A stretch of DNA of 64,000 bases from Acanthochlamys bracteata (taxonomy: Eukaryota > Streptophyta > Magnoliopsida > Pandanales > Velloziaceae): NCBI GenBank assembly GCA_019914995.1, contig CM034129.1, positions 930,001-994,000 on the forward strand, read 5' to 3'. The translations under genes and the position numbers were made by a program. The notes beneath the pieces were generated by a model, which did not search any database, was not told the DNA's origin, and was given only the letters and a program-made list of their open reading frames with translations. This document shows positions 35,687-48,400 of this stretch, piece by piece; positions within the stretch are counted from its first letter, which is position 1; each line of letters starts with the position of its first letter.

Positions 35687-36642
35687 TGCTGCTGCAGAGA
35701 ATGATTGAAGAGAACTTGGAGAATTGGAAAATTTTCTTGTTCAGTTTCCTTTCTAAGCACGCGCGGGGGAAGAACGAGGAAAGTAGAAAGCAAGAACACA
35801 GACTGTGACCCACCTGCTTAAAGAAGTTAGAGAGCGAGATTAGGCACAACCGAGAACTGTGCCTACAAGAAACAAAAGAAGTTTTAAGGACAAATTACCC
35901 TTTGTTTATTAAATAAATTCCATTGTTTTGGTTTGATTGGCGTGTCCAGAAAAAGAATATGTCGAAAAAGCCACGAGAGCGAGAGAAAAACTGTACTGAA
36001 CACTGTAGAATAGCGAATTAAAGACAATATTACCCATAATTTTTTATGTTTATTACATACTTCTTTTGACTGGGCGGTCCAGATTGGAAGTTAGAACGTG
36101 TCTGCTGGATAATAATAATAGCGGAGTCCTCGTTCGTACCGTATGGTGTTTCCTTCTGAAGTGGTTCCCGCATATTTTGGACTGCCATCCTAAGAAGTAG
36201 CAATGTTGTGCAATATCGGACCTTTTCATATCATTTGTTGCAGCTTCAGTCCAGTATAATAATTTGTTTAAACGTTTGAGAGTATTATTAAAAAAATTAG
36301 ATATTTTATTTTATAAATATTTTAAAAAATTATACGTATAATTATTTTATAATATATATTATATATATATTTTATAAAATTCTTTTAAAGATTATACATA
36401 ATTTTTTTATATAAGTTTTTTAAGTTCTTTTTTTTTTTTTGAAAGTGATAAGTATTTCCAATAGCAGGCTTAAGCCCTTCTGGGCTGCTAGAAACCAACA
36501 GGTTATTTGGGCTGGAGAGATGTGAGTTCAGCTTAAGTGGCTCAATTGTAATTATATTTTGAAAGTTGTCAGATTTTGAATGGAAATTATAACGATATTT
36601 ATACCTCATCCTATTACGTAGAGTCGGTTAAATTTAAAGCAA
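35687..36642. other. Upstream region of the XLG gene
   Basis: The 5' UTR and promoter of the XLG gene should lie here on the minus strand. From 36280 rightwards the sequence is AT-rich with no supported gene. Confidence 0.4.
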
Positions 36643-36650
36643 ATTTTAGT

Positions 36651-37922
36651 CAGGGGTGACAAATTTTGACCCAATCCGAAAATTCGATCCGAAAAAATCT
36701 GGTTCGGGACAAGCCTTACTTGAATTTGGGTCGATTTCGTATAGACTCGAAAAATTTAAATAAGTTTGGGTCGGACTCGGATTGATCCGTTTAATCCGTA
36801 TAACTACTTATATCATAGTTGTCAGACTCGGACCGATCCGTCCGAATCGTCGACTTCGGACGGTAAATCGGATCGGATTTGCAAAAAGACCGTTTATGCA
36901 ATCGATCCGTTTCAACCCGCTCTAATCCGATCGATCCGTCTGTCAGGATCAAACCGGGTTAAAATTTTTTTAAATTAATTAAAAATTTTTTAATTGATGA
37001 TATATTTAATACCAAAATAATTATTAATAGCCATACGTTGAAAATAATATATAGTTTAGATTTTGTATTTGGATGTGATAATGTAAAAAAATAATTGCTT
37101 ATTTTTTATTTGTAAATATCAATTATTAGTGATTTTTAAATTTTTATATTGTAAAATATTTATACTCAAATATGTATATATTAAAAAGTTAGTTATATCT
37201 CTTTTATGATTTCTTTATTTTATGATATTATCTTTTTCTAATCTCCTAATTTATTTAAATATTTTTTATTATAAATTTTAGTTGTTATTATTGTTATTGG
37301 TGGTGGCAATACTTTAATTTTCGTTGTGATTATTATTCTGTTGTTATTGATAGTAATGTTATAATAAAAATATTTTAATTTTTTGCTATGATTGCTGTTG
37401 CTATTATTATTAGTTGTGTCATTGACAGTATATTTTTTACTGTAATTATTATTATTATTAATTAAAAATACTTTAATATTATTGACCCGACGGTTCGAAT
37501 GATTGACCCGACGGTTCGACCCAAGAACCGTGACCCGAACAGTTATCTGATTTGATATTCGGTCCGGTTCTTACAACTATAATTTATATAGTATATATTA
37601 CTTAATAATTAAAAACTAATAGCAAAAAATTTGAATTTAATTTACATATTTTGTAAAAATTAATATTTTTCTTTTTAAATATATTATAATTAATAATTTA
37701 TATACATTATTATTATTAAAAATTAATAATTATAATTTTTATTTAATAATTTAATTATTAAATGGGTCGATCCGAGTTTGACTTGACTATAAATAGGTTG
37801 AATTAGGGTTGATAATTTTGACCCATATAAATAAATGGGTCGAATTAGGATTGAACAATTTTGACCCGGTTATTATATGGATCGACTCGGAATCTATCCA
37901 TGAACCTATATTGCCACTCCTA
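36651..37922. mobile_element. hAT-type non-autonomous DNA transposon with a nested element
   Basis: The ends are imperfect inverted repeats: caggggtgac at the left, and taggagtggc reading inward from the right. They are flanked by a perfect 8-bp direct repeat, ATTTTAGT, at 36643-36650 and 37923-37930. An 8-bp target duplication and CAGGGGTGRC-like ends are hallmarks of hAT elements. The inside is rich in gacccg/cgggtc-type blocks and has no transposase ORF, so it depended on another element for movement. About 760 bp of it belongs to a second element that inserted later. Confidence 0.82.
36815..37580. mobile_element. Inverted-repeat element nested in the hAT element
   Basis: The left end reads atagttgtcagactcggacc and the right end, reverse-complemented, reads atagttgtaagaaccggacc, a terminal inverted repeat of about 20 bp with a few mismatches. 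The interior is AT-rich with no ORF. A clear target duplication was not found. It matches 18896-19470 over most of its length, so it is a repeat family with at least two copies in this window. Confidence 0.65.
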
Positions 37923-37930
37923 ATTTTAGT

Positions 37931-40900
37931 TATATCACAAATAAATAAACTATTTTACACTTAGCCAAACAAATTTTATTTGGGACGTATTTACTTTTAG
38001 TAGGTGAACTTGAGTTTTGAAGTTTTGAAAAATAAATTTAAAAATAAACTAAAATTTAAAAATATTTAATAAAAATAATTTTTATATTAATTTTATTAAT
38101 TATAAGTTTTAAAATTAAATTTTGATAAAAATTTTATTTATTTTATATTAAAAATATAAATTTAAAAAAAAGTGAAATTTGCAGTTGGTATCTCTTTATC
38201 CGCATGCCAGCTTTGACGATGTGGAACAACTGCAAATTTCAACAATCTCAGCCTTAGTAATTGACAAATTGTTACTGTAAATATGTTCTTTATTCTAATT
38301 TTGTATTTTATAATTTTAAATAAATTTTGTATGTTATAAAATTATTTAAAATTTTGAAAAAAATATAAAAAGTTTATATACTGTAAAATTTTATTATTAT
38401 TTATTTTTTAATAAAAATTTAAAACTAATTTCTAAAATATTTTTATTTAAAAAAAATTAACTTTTATAAGCACTTCTTAACATCAACAGTCCCCCATATT
38501 CATGATACTCCCCGAAATGTTTCCACCAAGACAATGCTCGTACTCTATCTGCCCTCTTACCACATTTAGGTAATCGACAAGATTTTTCCTATGAACTTCC
38601 ACGAAAACTTTAAAAACAACTCAATAGATCGGTTCATAAATGATTAGCTGAGCCAGCGTGGCAAAGCAACATCCGCAAAGGAGCTTACTTCATTAATCAA
38701 CCTGAATGATGCACTTCCCCTTTAGCAAGGGAACCTCGTACGTACGTCCATGCAAGCTTCTATCTTTGACATTCCTGAACAATGAAAGGAGAGAAAACGC
38801 TTATTATGATAAATTTGTTAATGACTACAGCAACATGTATGGCTGAGAAAAGAAGTATCGTGCTGTGAGATGACTATGGAAACATGTATAAGCAGAAGAT
38901 TTCTGTATCTTATACGTTGTGCTCAGCTCGTGGAAGATCTCCATCATTGGGTGGTTCCTTGTTTCTGTTGTGAATAAGCTTCGCTGCAGCCATCATCATG
39001 TAATTAATGCAGAGAAGGAAGGTTGGGAAAGTTTTGCTTTTGGCTTCAAACTTATGATATATATAATGTTTGAGTGCACACCTGTAAATATAATTTACAA
39101 TTACATAGAAAATATTTGTGAATGCCAGCGACCGTATCATTAAAGAAAGATTACATTACGTCAAGAGCTAGCCTAGTTCATGAGTTATCAGTACGTAGCG
39201 TATAATGATAGAATTGGCTCATGCTGCGCCTGATGATATTATCTACAGAGAAAATTCAGGAAGCGAGATTAGTCGCTACTTGAAGCACAACATCGATCGA
39301 GAATTCAACATGTATGTCGTTGGCTGAAGGATTAGATACTGATTTGAAGAGTAAGCTGAGAACTGATAACTCTAGTTAGTAACAGACAGAATTTTCTAGT
39401 ATCTGTGTTACGTGCATGCTGAGCACTCTGAAGAAATTAACCAAACACTACTCCAAGAGTGAATGGGCAGATTCTCTACTTGCTTAAGGATAGAGGAGTT
39501 AAACTCAGCCATAGATTGAAACAAAACTTGGAAAACTAAACTGGAGTATACGCTGCTCACGCAAAAGGCTAGGTTTGACAATTTATTCATATGAGCTTAT
39601 GCATTCATTCAATCAACTGTCTTCTAGCTATGTCAATGTCAGGCATATATGGTGAACTGTATCGTAGTTAACCTACTCTTTGTACTTGAACCTTATGGGA
39701 TGTAATTAGTAACAACCACATAAGTCGCTTTCTTTAATAAACAATGCTGCATTTTCAGATCCCTTGAAATATAACAAAAATGGATTACCAGGAAGAAGAT
39801 AGAAGATGCCCGTTGCATAATAAGCACCAACCGCCGCAGTCAGCTTATCTGTGTGCACAGTAGCTGAAACTTCATCAATTACAAACATGGTCGCTTATGC
39901 ACAATTAGTCATAAGATTCATGCAAGTGTAGATTTCAATAACTAGCTTAACTTACCAATGCTTGAGAAAGTTTTTAACCTAGCAGTACTAGGTTTAACTT
40001 TACTTTCTTCAGATTTTATCAACAGCTTCACAATTAAGCTTTTCTCGAGGAGAAAAAATCCGTAACAAAACTAGGTTTGAGATTTTTTTTGTTTCTGTTG
40101 TGCTGGAAACTTGTTAACGTCTCTACTTAGTTTATTATCTGTACTAAAGAAAAGATTAAAAGGTCGACGATGCATTGCACTTTTTGTGTTAATAATTCAA
40201 TTTTAGTGATGATGAGATAGAGGCTGCTGTGTTGTTAATTTTCAAGATCAAGGATTAATATATTAGGCGAAGTAGTATCCAGGTCTTTGTAATCTTGCCT
40301 AACTTAATTATCTACGAAAGCTGAAGTCTTAATTAAATCGTGGAACAAGATAAACCAATAAGAGAACGCTGTGCATAATATTACTTGCAAGTTTTGCAGA
40401 TTAAAAGTTCCACTACATATTGCATCTTTGACGCTGAAATTCCTAAGATATGAAATTTACAACGTGTTAACCAGTAGCAGTCCAGCTCTATTTTATATAA
40501 AGAACATCGTGATGATTTTGGTTTCAAATATATAAATAGATTTTGTAATCCTTTAGTTACATAACCTATACAAACTTCAACAAGCAGATGTTTTAAATTT
40601 GTCCATAATCTTGGAAGTGGAAAGCAAATCTTGATTTTGTCTCGCTAATCATATTCTGATAATCTTAGCAGAGATAATCAAATCACTGAAGTGTTAAACA
40701 ATCATTGGAAGCCATTATTATGTGTTCCTTCTTTCTACAACTCCCAAGATATTTTCTTCCACTGCTGGCGACATTAGTGAGCCAGGCGTCTTTGTTTCAG
40801 AAGGCAGAAAATAAACTAATACAAAACCCATCATTTCATTTGCTTGCGTAATCAGATTTTAGAAGCAGCAGCTTTGTCTCCAAACTTAAATCGCGGCTAC

Positions 40901-42312
40901 CACGTAGATTTGGAAAAACCATAAAACAGAGATCTAAACTTTCCCTAAGCGACTATAATATATTCAAAATCATTCCTGTTCTTCGACACCTGGTCTACAC
41001 CAACATAATGTTAACGCAGACTTTCTCAAAGTTGTATCCTGCAAATCTTTCTCCTATACAGATGTCAAATGTTCGATTTTATCTTCTATCAATAAATCGT
41101 CTCTTCTGCACTTCTAGCTCTTGTTAAGCTAAAACAAGTTGAGATCATCGATCACTCTACTAATTAATTAAATCCTTTCTACATTTCTGAAAATTTTTTG
41201 TTTGCACAGATGTATGATGTTTTCAGGAGCTGTTGAGATTTTTAACAAGCTATGATGAATTCTAATTCCTAGTTCTAGTTACAGCTCTGGCTATATAATT
41301 CAGGTAACTGTCATGAGATTTCGTCTTACATTCTCTAGAAAGGAAAACATTACACGAAGTGCTCAATAATTCACGTATTGCCACCGACCAATCAACAATC
41401 CACTCCTTTATTTCTGTTTTAGGCAGGGCCACATAGTGGACACTTACTACAATTTATATCAACTATAAGAAGAAAATGTTTGATTAAAATTAAAGTTCGT
41501 TATGCTATTCAATAACGAAACCCGTACCTCTCTCTCATAGTATTCATAACGAAAAAGGCACCATTTATAACGTGTTTTGACTTTCCTGAATTAATAAGAT
41601 TCATATTATTCATGTTCTTCGTTCTAGTAGCAACAAGATAGATTTTCGTGATAACAAATAAAATGCGAAAGTAGAAGTTCTTTCAAGTTTTGAACTAAGC
41701 AGATACTTGGAATTTTGTACATAGTCTTAAAAGACCTTGCTTGTACACGAATCAAACTCCTGCATATGTACACATTAGTTAATGACTAAACTCTAAGTTT
41801 AGTAATTAAACTTTGACCGTTTTTAATTTTTGTTAACTAGTTTTGGGTTTGACACTTTCGCTTGTTGGAAAAGTCAGACTTTTCAAAGAGTTTCTTTTTA
41901 TATACTGTTCTGTTTTTGCAGCAGCCGGCGGTTACCTAAGTTGGACTACTCTAACTCCTTGTTTTGTTTTCTTTCAAACCATATCCCAGAAACACATACA
42001 TTAATTAACAACATTAATAAGCTATTAGTTGGTGTGATACATAAGGACTGTATTTATCAACCCCTTAAACTCTACTTTTTTTAAAATTTATTTTTAATAT
42101 AAAATAAATTAATTTAAAATAATTTTTTTTAATAATTTTTTTTTTCAAAATTTTTTTAAAATTTACGATGGAAGAATTGCTCGTTTGCTACACGCGTGAA
42201 ACCATTAAACCAATGGTGTTTGGGCTCTATGTATTCCCCTGTTTCGTTTCTTTCTTTCTTCCTTACACGATTCACTTTATACTGGGTCCCACCATTTTTC
42301 TGCTTCTATACA
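37931..42312. other. Gene-poor region
   Basis: About 4.4 kb with no confirmed gene. The left part is AT-rich. A perfect 15-bp inverted repeat lies at 38173-38241. Two short minus-strand stretches at 38910-39140 and 39785-39888 look a little like exons but join to nothing. The right end is the promoter of the WD40 gene. Confidence 0.5.
38173..38241. repeat. Perfect 15-bp inverted repeat with a 39-nt loop
   Basis: Arms 38173-38187 and 38227-38241 (tgaaatttgcagttg and its exact complement) enclose a GC-richer loop unlike the flanking AT-rich DNA. It could be a small-RNA-type hairpin or the remains of an element. Confidence 0.6.
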
Positions 42313-42320
42313 TATAAATA
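42313..42320 (+). promoter_or_regulatory. Probable TATA box of the WD40 gene
   Basis: TATAAATA lies 184 nt upstream of the ATG at 42497, followed by a pyrimidine-rich leader (CT repeats near 42420), a common plant core promoter layout. Confidence 0.6.
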
Positions 42321-42496
42321 GCTTCCCAGCGACAGATTTTCTTTAACATTATTTCATTTCATCCTCTTCATATTCTTCTTTCTTGTTTAAACCTTTCGGT
42401 TACCTTGCAAACTACTTCTTCTCTCTCTCAGGTTATTTTTTCTTTCTTTCCTCCATTGATATAAGAAGCCATTGATTGTCTGGTTCAAGATTCACC

Positions 42497-43984
42497 ATGA
42501 GAGAGACAGACAGCGGTGGCGGTGGTGGCGTCGACGGGAACTTGAAGTGGACCAGAAGATTCTCCGATATACTACGCCTTGAACGGATGAACCACTCTTC
42601 GTCAAGCGAAGAAGATCTCGGCAACCGAAGCGGCAGCAGCAGTAGCACGCCAACAGGGGAAAGCCCGCGGCATAACTACCCTGAGACCAGCTCCTCTTAC
42701 TCCATGTCTCCATTAGACTACCCAGCATCACCTTATATAAATTCTCCATGGACTTTTGCTTCTCCGGCTTACAACAGCCCCTTCGCGGATAACTGTAACT
42801 CCGTGACAGACACAGCGTTGCTGGGGTCTCTCGCGAGAGAAGAAGGACATGTTTATTCCCTCGCGGCTGATGGAGATTTGCTGTACACAGGTTCCAACAG
42901 CAAGAACGTCAGGGTGTGGAAAGGAAGGAAAGAGTTTTCCGGGTTTAAATCTAACAGCGGACTCGTTAAAGCTATAGTGATATCCGGTGGGAGGATATTC
43001 ACCGGCCACCAAGATGGAAAGATTCGTGTTTGGAAAATTTCGCCAACAGACCCTACCGTTCACAAGCGCGTCGGTTCTCTTCCTACCACAAAAGATTACT
43101 TGAAGAGCTCGATCAATCCGAATCACTACGTTAGAGTCCGACGGCACAGGACGGCTCTATGGCTCCGGCACTTCGACGCAGTTTCTTGTCTCAGCCTCGA
43201 CGAAGAGAATGGGCTTCTATACTCAGGCTCCTGGGACAGAACTTTCAAGGTGTGGAGAATACTGGACTCTCGTTGTCTCGAGTCCGTCGAAGCCCACGAC
43301 GACGCCATTAACTCTATCGCTGTCGGCTTCGATGGGCTCGTCTTCACCGGCTCCGCCGACGGGACGGTGAAAGCTTGGCGGAGGGAAGAAACAGGAAGAA
43401 CCACGAAACATGTTCTTGTTCAAACATTGTTAGAGCAAGAATGCGCCGTGACAGCCGTAGCAGTCGACAGAGAAGCTTCTGTAATCTACTGCGGCACGTC
43501 AGATGGACAAGTCCAATTCTGGGAGTGGCGCCCGGGACGTTTGCCTAGGCACGGGGGATCCTTACGCGGGCACCGCCAAGCTGTTCTATGTCTAGCTTCT
43601 GCTGGAAATCTTGTTCTTAGCGGGTCAGCTGATAAGACAATCTGCGTATGGAGACGCGACAATGGAGGCGGAGGAGGGTACAGTCGTGTGACGGTGTTAT
43701 CCGGACACGGCGGTCCGGTGAAATGTTTAGCCGTCGAAGAAGATTCGAAGAGCAATAATGGGACCAACTGGATTGTATACAGTGGGAGCCTTGATCGTTC
43801 GGTCAAGGTTTGGCGTGTGCCTTCTGAATCAAACATAAGAACGCGTATACGAGTGGGACCAGAGCTACTGCGGTCTCCGTTGCACGTGCCAGCAAAGAAG
43901 AAGGAAAGTTTCCTTGCGACTGAAGAAGCCGTCGTCGACGGTCTTGGGCTCGGTCGGTTCCTAACCTTGAGCGCCGTAGCGTGA
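42497..43984 (+). CDS. WD40 repeat protein, JINGUBANG-like
   Basis: A single exon of 495 aa. The first ATG, in a good context (caccATGag), is at 42497; the frame is open a few codons upstream but without ATG. The N-terminal 100 residues are Gly/Ser-rich and disordered, with the [15 protein letters not shown]-type block seen in this subgroup. Then seven WD repeats are visible by their ends: [72 protein letters not shown] and [12 protein letters not shown], enough for a closed seven-bladed propeller. In Arabidopsis the group includes JINGUBANG, a negative regulator of pollen germination. The exon is much more GC-rich than its surroundings, as is common for intronless plant genes. Which paralogue this is cannot be settled here. 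Confidence 0.9.
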   Translation: MRETDSGGGGGVDGNLKWTRRFSDILRLERMNHSSSSEEDLGNRSGSSSSTPTGESPRHNYPETSSSYSMSPLDYPASPYINSPWTFASPAYNSPFADNCNSVTDTALLGSLAREEGHVYSLAADGDLLYTGSNSKNVRVWKGRKEFSGFKSNSGLVKAIVISGGRIFTGHQDGKIRVWKISPTDPTVHKRVGSLPTTKDYLKSSINPNHYVRVRRHRTALWLRHFDAVSCLSLDEENGLLYSGSWDRTFKVWRILDSRCLESVEAHDDAINSIAVGFDGLVFTGSADGTVKAWRREETGRTTKHVLVQTLLEQECAVTAVAVDREASVIYCGTSDGQVQFWEWRPGRLPRHGGSLRGHRQAVLCLASAGNLVLSGSADKTICVWRRDNGGGGGYSRVTVLSGHGGPVKCLAVEEDSKSNNGTNWIVYSGSLDRSVKVWRVPSESNIRTRIRVGPELLRSPLHVPAKKKESFLATEEAVVDGLGLGRFLTLSAVA

Positions 43985-45450
43985 CACGTTCGTCAGGCAG
44001 TGGTCTGACTTCGTATTATGATCGAGTATTTTATTGTGTTTTCAGGTATTTGAATTTATCTGGAAAAAAGAATACTCCCTTGTAATACAGGTATTATAGT
44101 TAGATTTGTGCATTTGATTCTTAGTAGATGTTAGTAGATTGAAGCAGGAGCTATACATGAGCGAACCTATATATGTAGTAGTGTTTTTTCAAGTCTACCA
44201 TATTGGATTGAAGCTCAAAGATATTCTCCTTAACTTAGGCTTGTTATCATTTATTGTTTTACTTTTTTGCCGGAGGCCATCTCATCAAAAGATACATTGT
44301 GTTTTTTTACTTTGACTTTAATTTTTAAAATTACATCTCTAAAAGTGAGATATTTATTAAAAATTTAAAAAGTGAATTCAATTTTTATATTTACTTATTA
44401 TGAAAGTGAGTTTAATAGTTAAATTTTAGTTTTAAAATTTAGAAGAAAATATTTGGAAGAAATTCATTTTAAATTTATTTTATTTTGAAAGTGAATTTAA
44501 AATGTAACTTCAGAGGAGTTTAAAAATAGAGTAAATACGTCCCTCGTAAGTGTTTCATTAAGAGTACATTTTTATTGCAAAGAACTATACTTTTTTTTAA
44601 ATTTAAGTTCTATCATTTAATGTGTTTCAATTATTATATCAAAATTTATTTTTACTTCTAAACTAAGCTTTATTTTTATCAAAATGTATTTTAAAATATA
44701 TTTAATGTATTTTAGTTACTACTCTAATTTAATTTTTTCTGAACTGAAATTGTGAATAAATTTATTTTTTTTAAGCTCAATTCTATTCAACAAACTTGTA
44801 ATGATCGTTTTTAAAGCCCATAAAAACCTCGGCTAATCACAAGCCGACAACTAGGATCTGACCGTATCCCATACTAGTCCGTTCGTTTAGAGCGTGTTTA
44901 TTTTGATATAAATTTATTTTTTAAAAATGATTTTAAAAAATAAAATAAAAAATAAAAATATTTTTTAAAATAAATTTTTATTTATTTGCATTGTATTAAA
45001 ATTTAAAATTAAATTTTTAATAAAATAATTTATTTTAATTTTTAATTATTTTGTATTAAAATTAAGTTTAATAAAAAAATGAATTTGGTGGTGGTAAACA
45101 AGCCTTTAGCCCAATAAGACGGTTCGGCTAGTCGACAAATGTGATCAGGTTGGACCGAGTCATAGTGCTAGCCCATATAATACCGGCCCAAACAAATCTA
45201 TAAACGTTTGACCTTCCTAATCTGCTCTCTTTCCTTCTATATCTGTCCACGTGTATCTCACGCTACTATCAAAATCTCGGCAGACATAAACACAATAACA
45301 TAAACAGCTCTCTTCTTCCTCTTCAAGAACGATCGACTCGCACTTCATATCAGATTGTTCGCTCATTCAATATCTGCAAGTGCTAATTCTTCATCGATGA
45401 AAATTCTTTATAGATAAATTCTAGAATCAATCTTCTTTGTAGCAAATTAG
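43985..45450. other. Intergenic between the WD40 and VPS13 genes
   Basis: Contains the 3' UTR of the WD40 gene, AT-rich sequence with a short inverted-repeat element (44891-45104), and the promoter and 5' UTR of the VPS13 gene from about 45180. No ORF is supported. Confidence 0.5.
44891..45104. mobile_element. Short MITE-like element
   Basis: The left end agcgtgttta and the reverse complement of the right end ggcttgttta form an imperfect inverted repeat. TTTAG flanks both sides (44886-44890 and 45105-45109). The interior is almost pure A/T with no ORF. The size of 214 bp fits a MITE; the superfamily is uncertain. Confidence 0.45.
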
Positions 45451-48400
45451 ATGGTTTTGGCAGAAGCTCTCCGGAAACGGTTGCTCTCCAGGCTTCAACC
45501 ATGGTTGGAAAAAGAAGACGAACAACCGCAACTCGAACTGAAGCTAGGGTTTTTCAAATCTCATGGAAGTTTGAAGAACTTGATCTTCAATGCATCAGCT
45601 CTCGATTCGTTCGTTCTAGATTCTACGAAATTGGTTGTCAAGCGAGTGGTGATTGGAGAGTTAAGTATCAAAGTTTCACCGTGGAAAAGCCCTTCGGTTG
45701 TTGTTGATGTTCATGATGTCGATATCGTTCTGGCTCCGAGGTATAGAACTTCTCTTATTTTCGTTGTTGGAGAATTCGTTTCGGAGTTGGTACGGTTTGA
45801 AATTTGGTTTCCTTGAGTTTGGAGATGTGTCGAACTTCATAATGCTTGGTGTGTAGGGAATGCTTGGAGTCGGATGAGACATGTCCCGTCAATAACGATT
45901 GGTATGTAAAGAAGAGGAAGGAAATTATGGACTCCATTGATCCTGTGGTATGCCACTTCTTATTATTATTTATTTTAGTTTTCTTCAGGTCATTTCCTTT
46001 GGGTGTGGGAGCATCAGGGCTGTAGTTCTACTGTAATTTTATAGTTGCATGTACAGATATCTTAAATGAATGGCGCTTTGCGTTATCTCTTGTGAATGTC
46101 AGGGTTCACGTTTACATGAGATCATTGAAAGTCTTCCTCGTGGAGCTTCTTTTGTAAATAGGTTTGTGGCATCTTTTTTGGACGCTATCCTAAGATCTTC
46201 TCACGCAACTGTTCACAGCATCCATGTTCAGCTGCAATTCATGAACGGTTTGTGCACATGTATTTTGGAAGCAAACAGATTAACCTTGCAACCTCAGCTG
46301 CATGACTGTAGCTCTTTTCCTAAGGGATACATTGGATCAGTGCTTCGACCTGAAAGAGTGAACATGATGATGATAGGTTGTGATGGCCTGTTTCTCAGTA
46401 TTAAGGATAGCTCTTACACTCACAACATTACATTTTTGCTGGGCATAGGTGGTTGCATAAGATTCTACAATCTTCAACCTAGGGACTATGGTATCCAAGT
46501 TTCACTTGTACAGTTTAAACTTTCTCCTGTGGATATTCCTCTGATTTTAATTATGCTGGATGTTTTCTCTCCAAGAGAACCTAGGGGTTTGCGCAGCGGT
46601 CAGGAGCTTTGGAAGATAGCTAAACTAAGTCTTCGGCTGTCTGCTTCTAATCAACTATTTCCTTTGCATAAGGTTGTTAGTACAGTTATTTTATGGTTGG
46701 GTTATGTTAGAGCTTATGAGTTGTTGCTATTATTGATTAGGTATTCTGATGACATATCTTTTCAAGACTGCGTTGTTGAAGTGTCTAAAAATGCAAAGCT
46801 TGTTAAATGCATTACAAGTAAACTAAGATCAGTTTATGAGCTTGAGGACAACATGCCTGCAGAGGTTGTGGCAAGGGCTCGTCGGGTAGCTAGGCATAGA
46901 GTGTCGACACAATTATGCTCTAGCAGAAACAATGAGAGTAGATCAGGATGCAGTGAAATATCTGCTCTTTGGCGAAAGATTCTTTCTTTAGTTTATTCAG
47001 TTTGGAGATTCATCAACTTCATAATCAATTGGATTAGACCTCTTTTAACTAAACGGGGAATGCAGCAAGAGATTAATAGATCCATGTTGCTTGTGTGTGA
47101 TGGCATTTCTAGTGGGTCTGGCTCAAGGGTCTGTGTCAGTCTAAATGTAGAAAAGTTAAAGGTCGCTTTTTCTCCTGTTGACTCTGCTCATCATCCTGGG
47201 GATAATGGAGAACATGACTTCAAACTTCCGACTATAAAGTCACCTCTGTTAGCTTTTGATATGAGCCACTTATGCTTGGTGAAGACATTGGATGTTAGTA
47301 GTGAATCGTTGCTTGTAGCTACTGGGGAAATTAAGCTGTTTCTAGTTTCTTCATCAGAAAATGCATCAATGGAAAATGAACCAAGCTTGATTATGTGGAG
47401 TAACCCTGCCATAGCACATCGCATGTCAGAAGTAGTTGGAAGTACTTCTCAAAATGGCATACATGATTGTTATACCTATGTCCTTGGAAATGCTATTGAA
47501 GAGTTATGGTCAAAGTGGTCAAAAGTTTCCACGAAATGTGAAGAGATGGATATCCAATATAGCAGGCAGCCATTTGTTCTGTGTGAGTACGGAAGCTTCC
47601 TGAAGGATACCCTTAGTGCAACCACCTCTGGACTCACAAAATTTTGTGTGATACTTGGCAAACTAAATATTCATGTGGATAGCACATCCATATCATATAC
47701 CTTCATGCTGGTTAGGCAGATGCAGTATTGTTTTCAAATGATTTCTTGTTTGCAAGGCATCTCATCATCTCCCGAAAGAACTGAAGTCAGTGGTAAAGTC
47801 CTAACAGAAGGCTTGTTGGAATCCTATGCCACCAGGATGAAGTCAGCGATATTGAATGTGTTTCCTTCGGAAAGTATTTGCAGTATTGGCCTGCTTGCTG
47901 GTCCCAGCATTCGAATATCATCAAGCAGAAAAGTTCTATGGAGTTCTCAAAAACGTGTTAGTGGTCCTTCCAATCAGAAAAATGCTGAATACTGTTTTGT
48001 GATTGATCTGGAAAATGTTAGGTTTGCTGTCTGGCCAGTTGCCAGGACTGCTTTAGCAGCACTGACTGGAAAGTCATACTTGAATGTATCAGGAGTTGAC
48101 TATCTTTGGTTCAAGGAACCTCCGAGAATGGAACTTCAGAAAGCTCATTCTGATAAAAGGTTTTGCTTGCAAGATCGTTTAGCACTTGATGTATACATAA
48201 ATGTTAATTGTTTAACTTTGTCATTTGTTAATTTAAGAGAGAACCAAGAGTATACTATTGTTGGACCTATGTCGGTGGAAATTCAATCCTCCACCTGCAG
48301 GTAGGAACGGTTCCATCCTTCTTATCTATTTGTCATTTCTCTTGCTGGTTGAAGTGTTAATAATTCAGCATCTGAATTCCTAAGCGTCAGCTACTCTTCT

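Noticed and set aside
43486-43836. 116-codon open frame antisense to the WD40 gene
   Set aside because: A shadow of the GC-rich WD40 coding exon.
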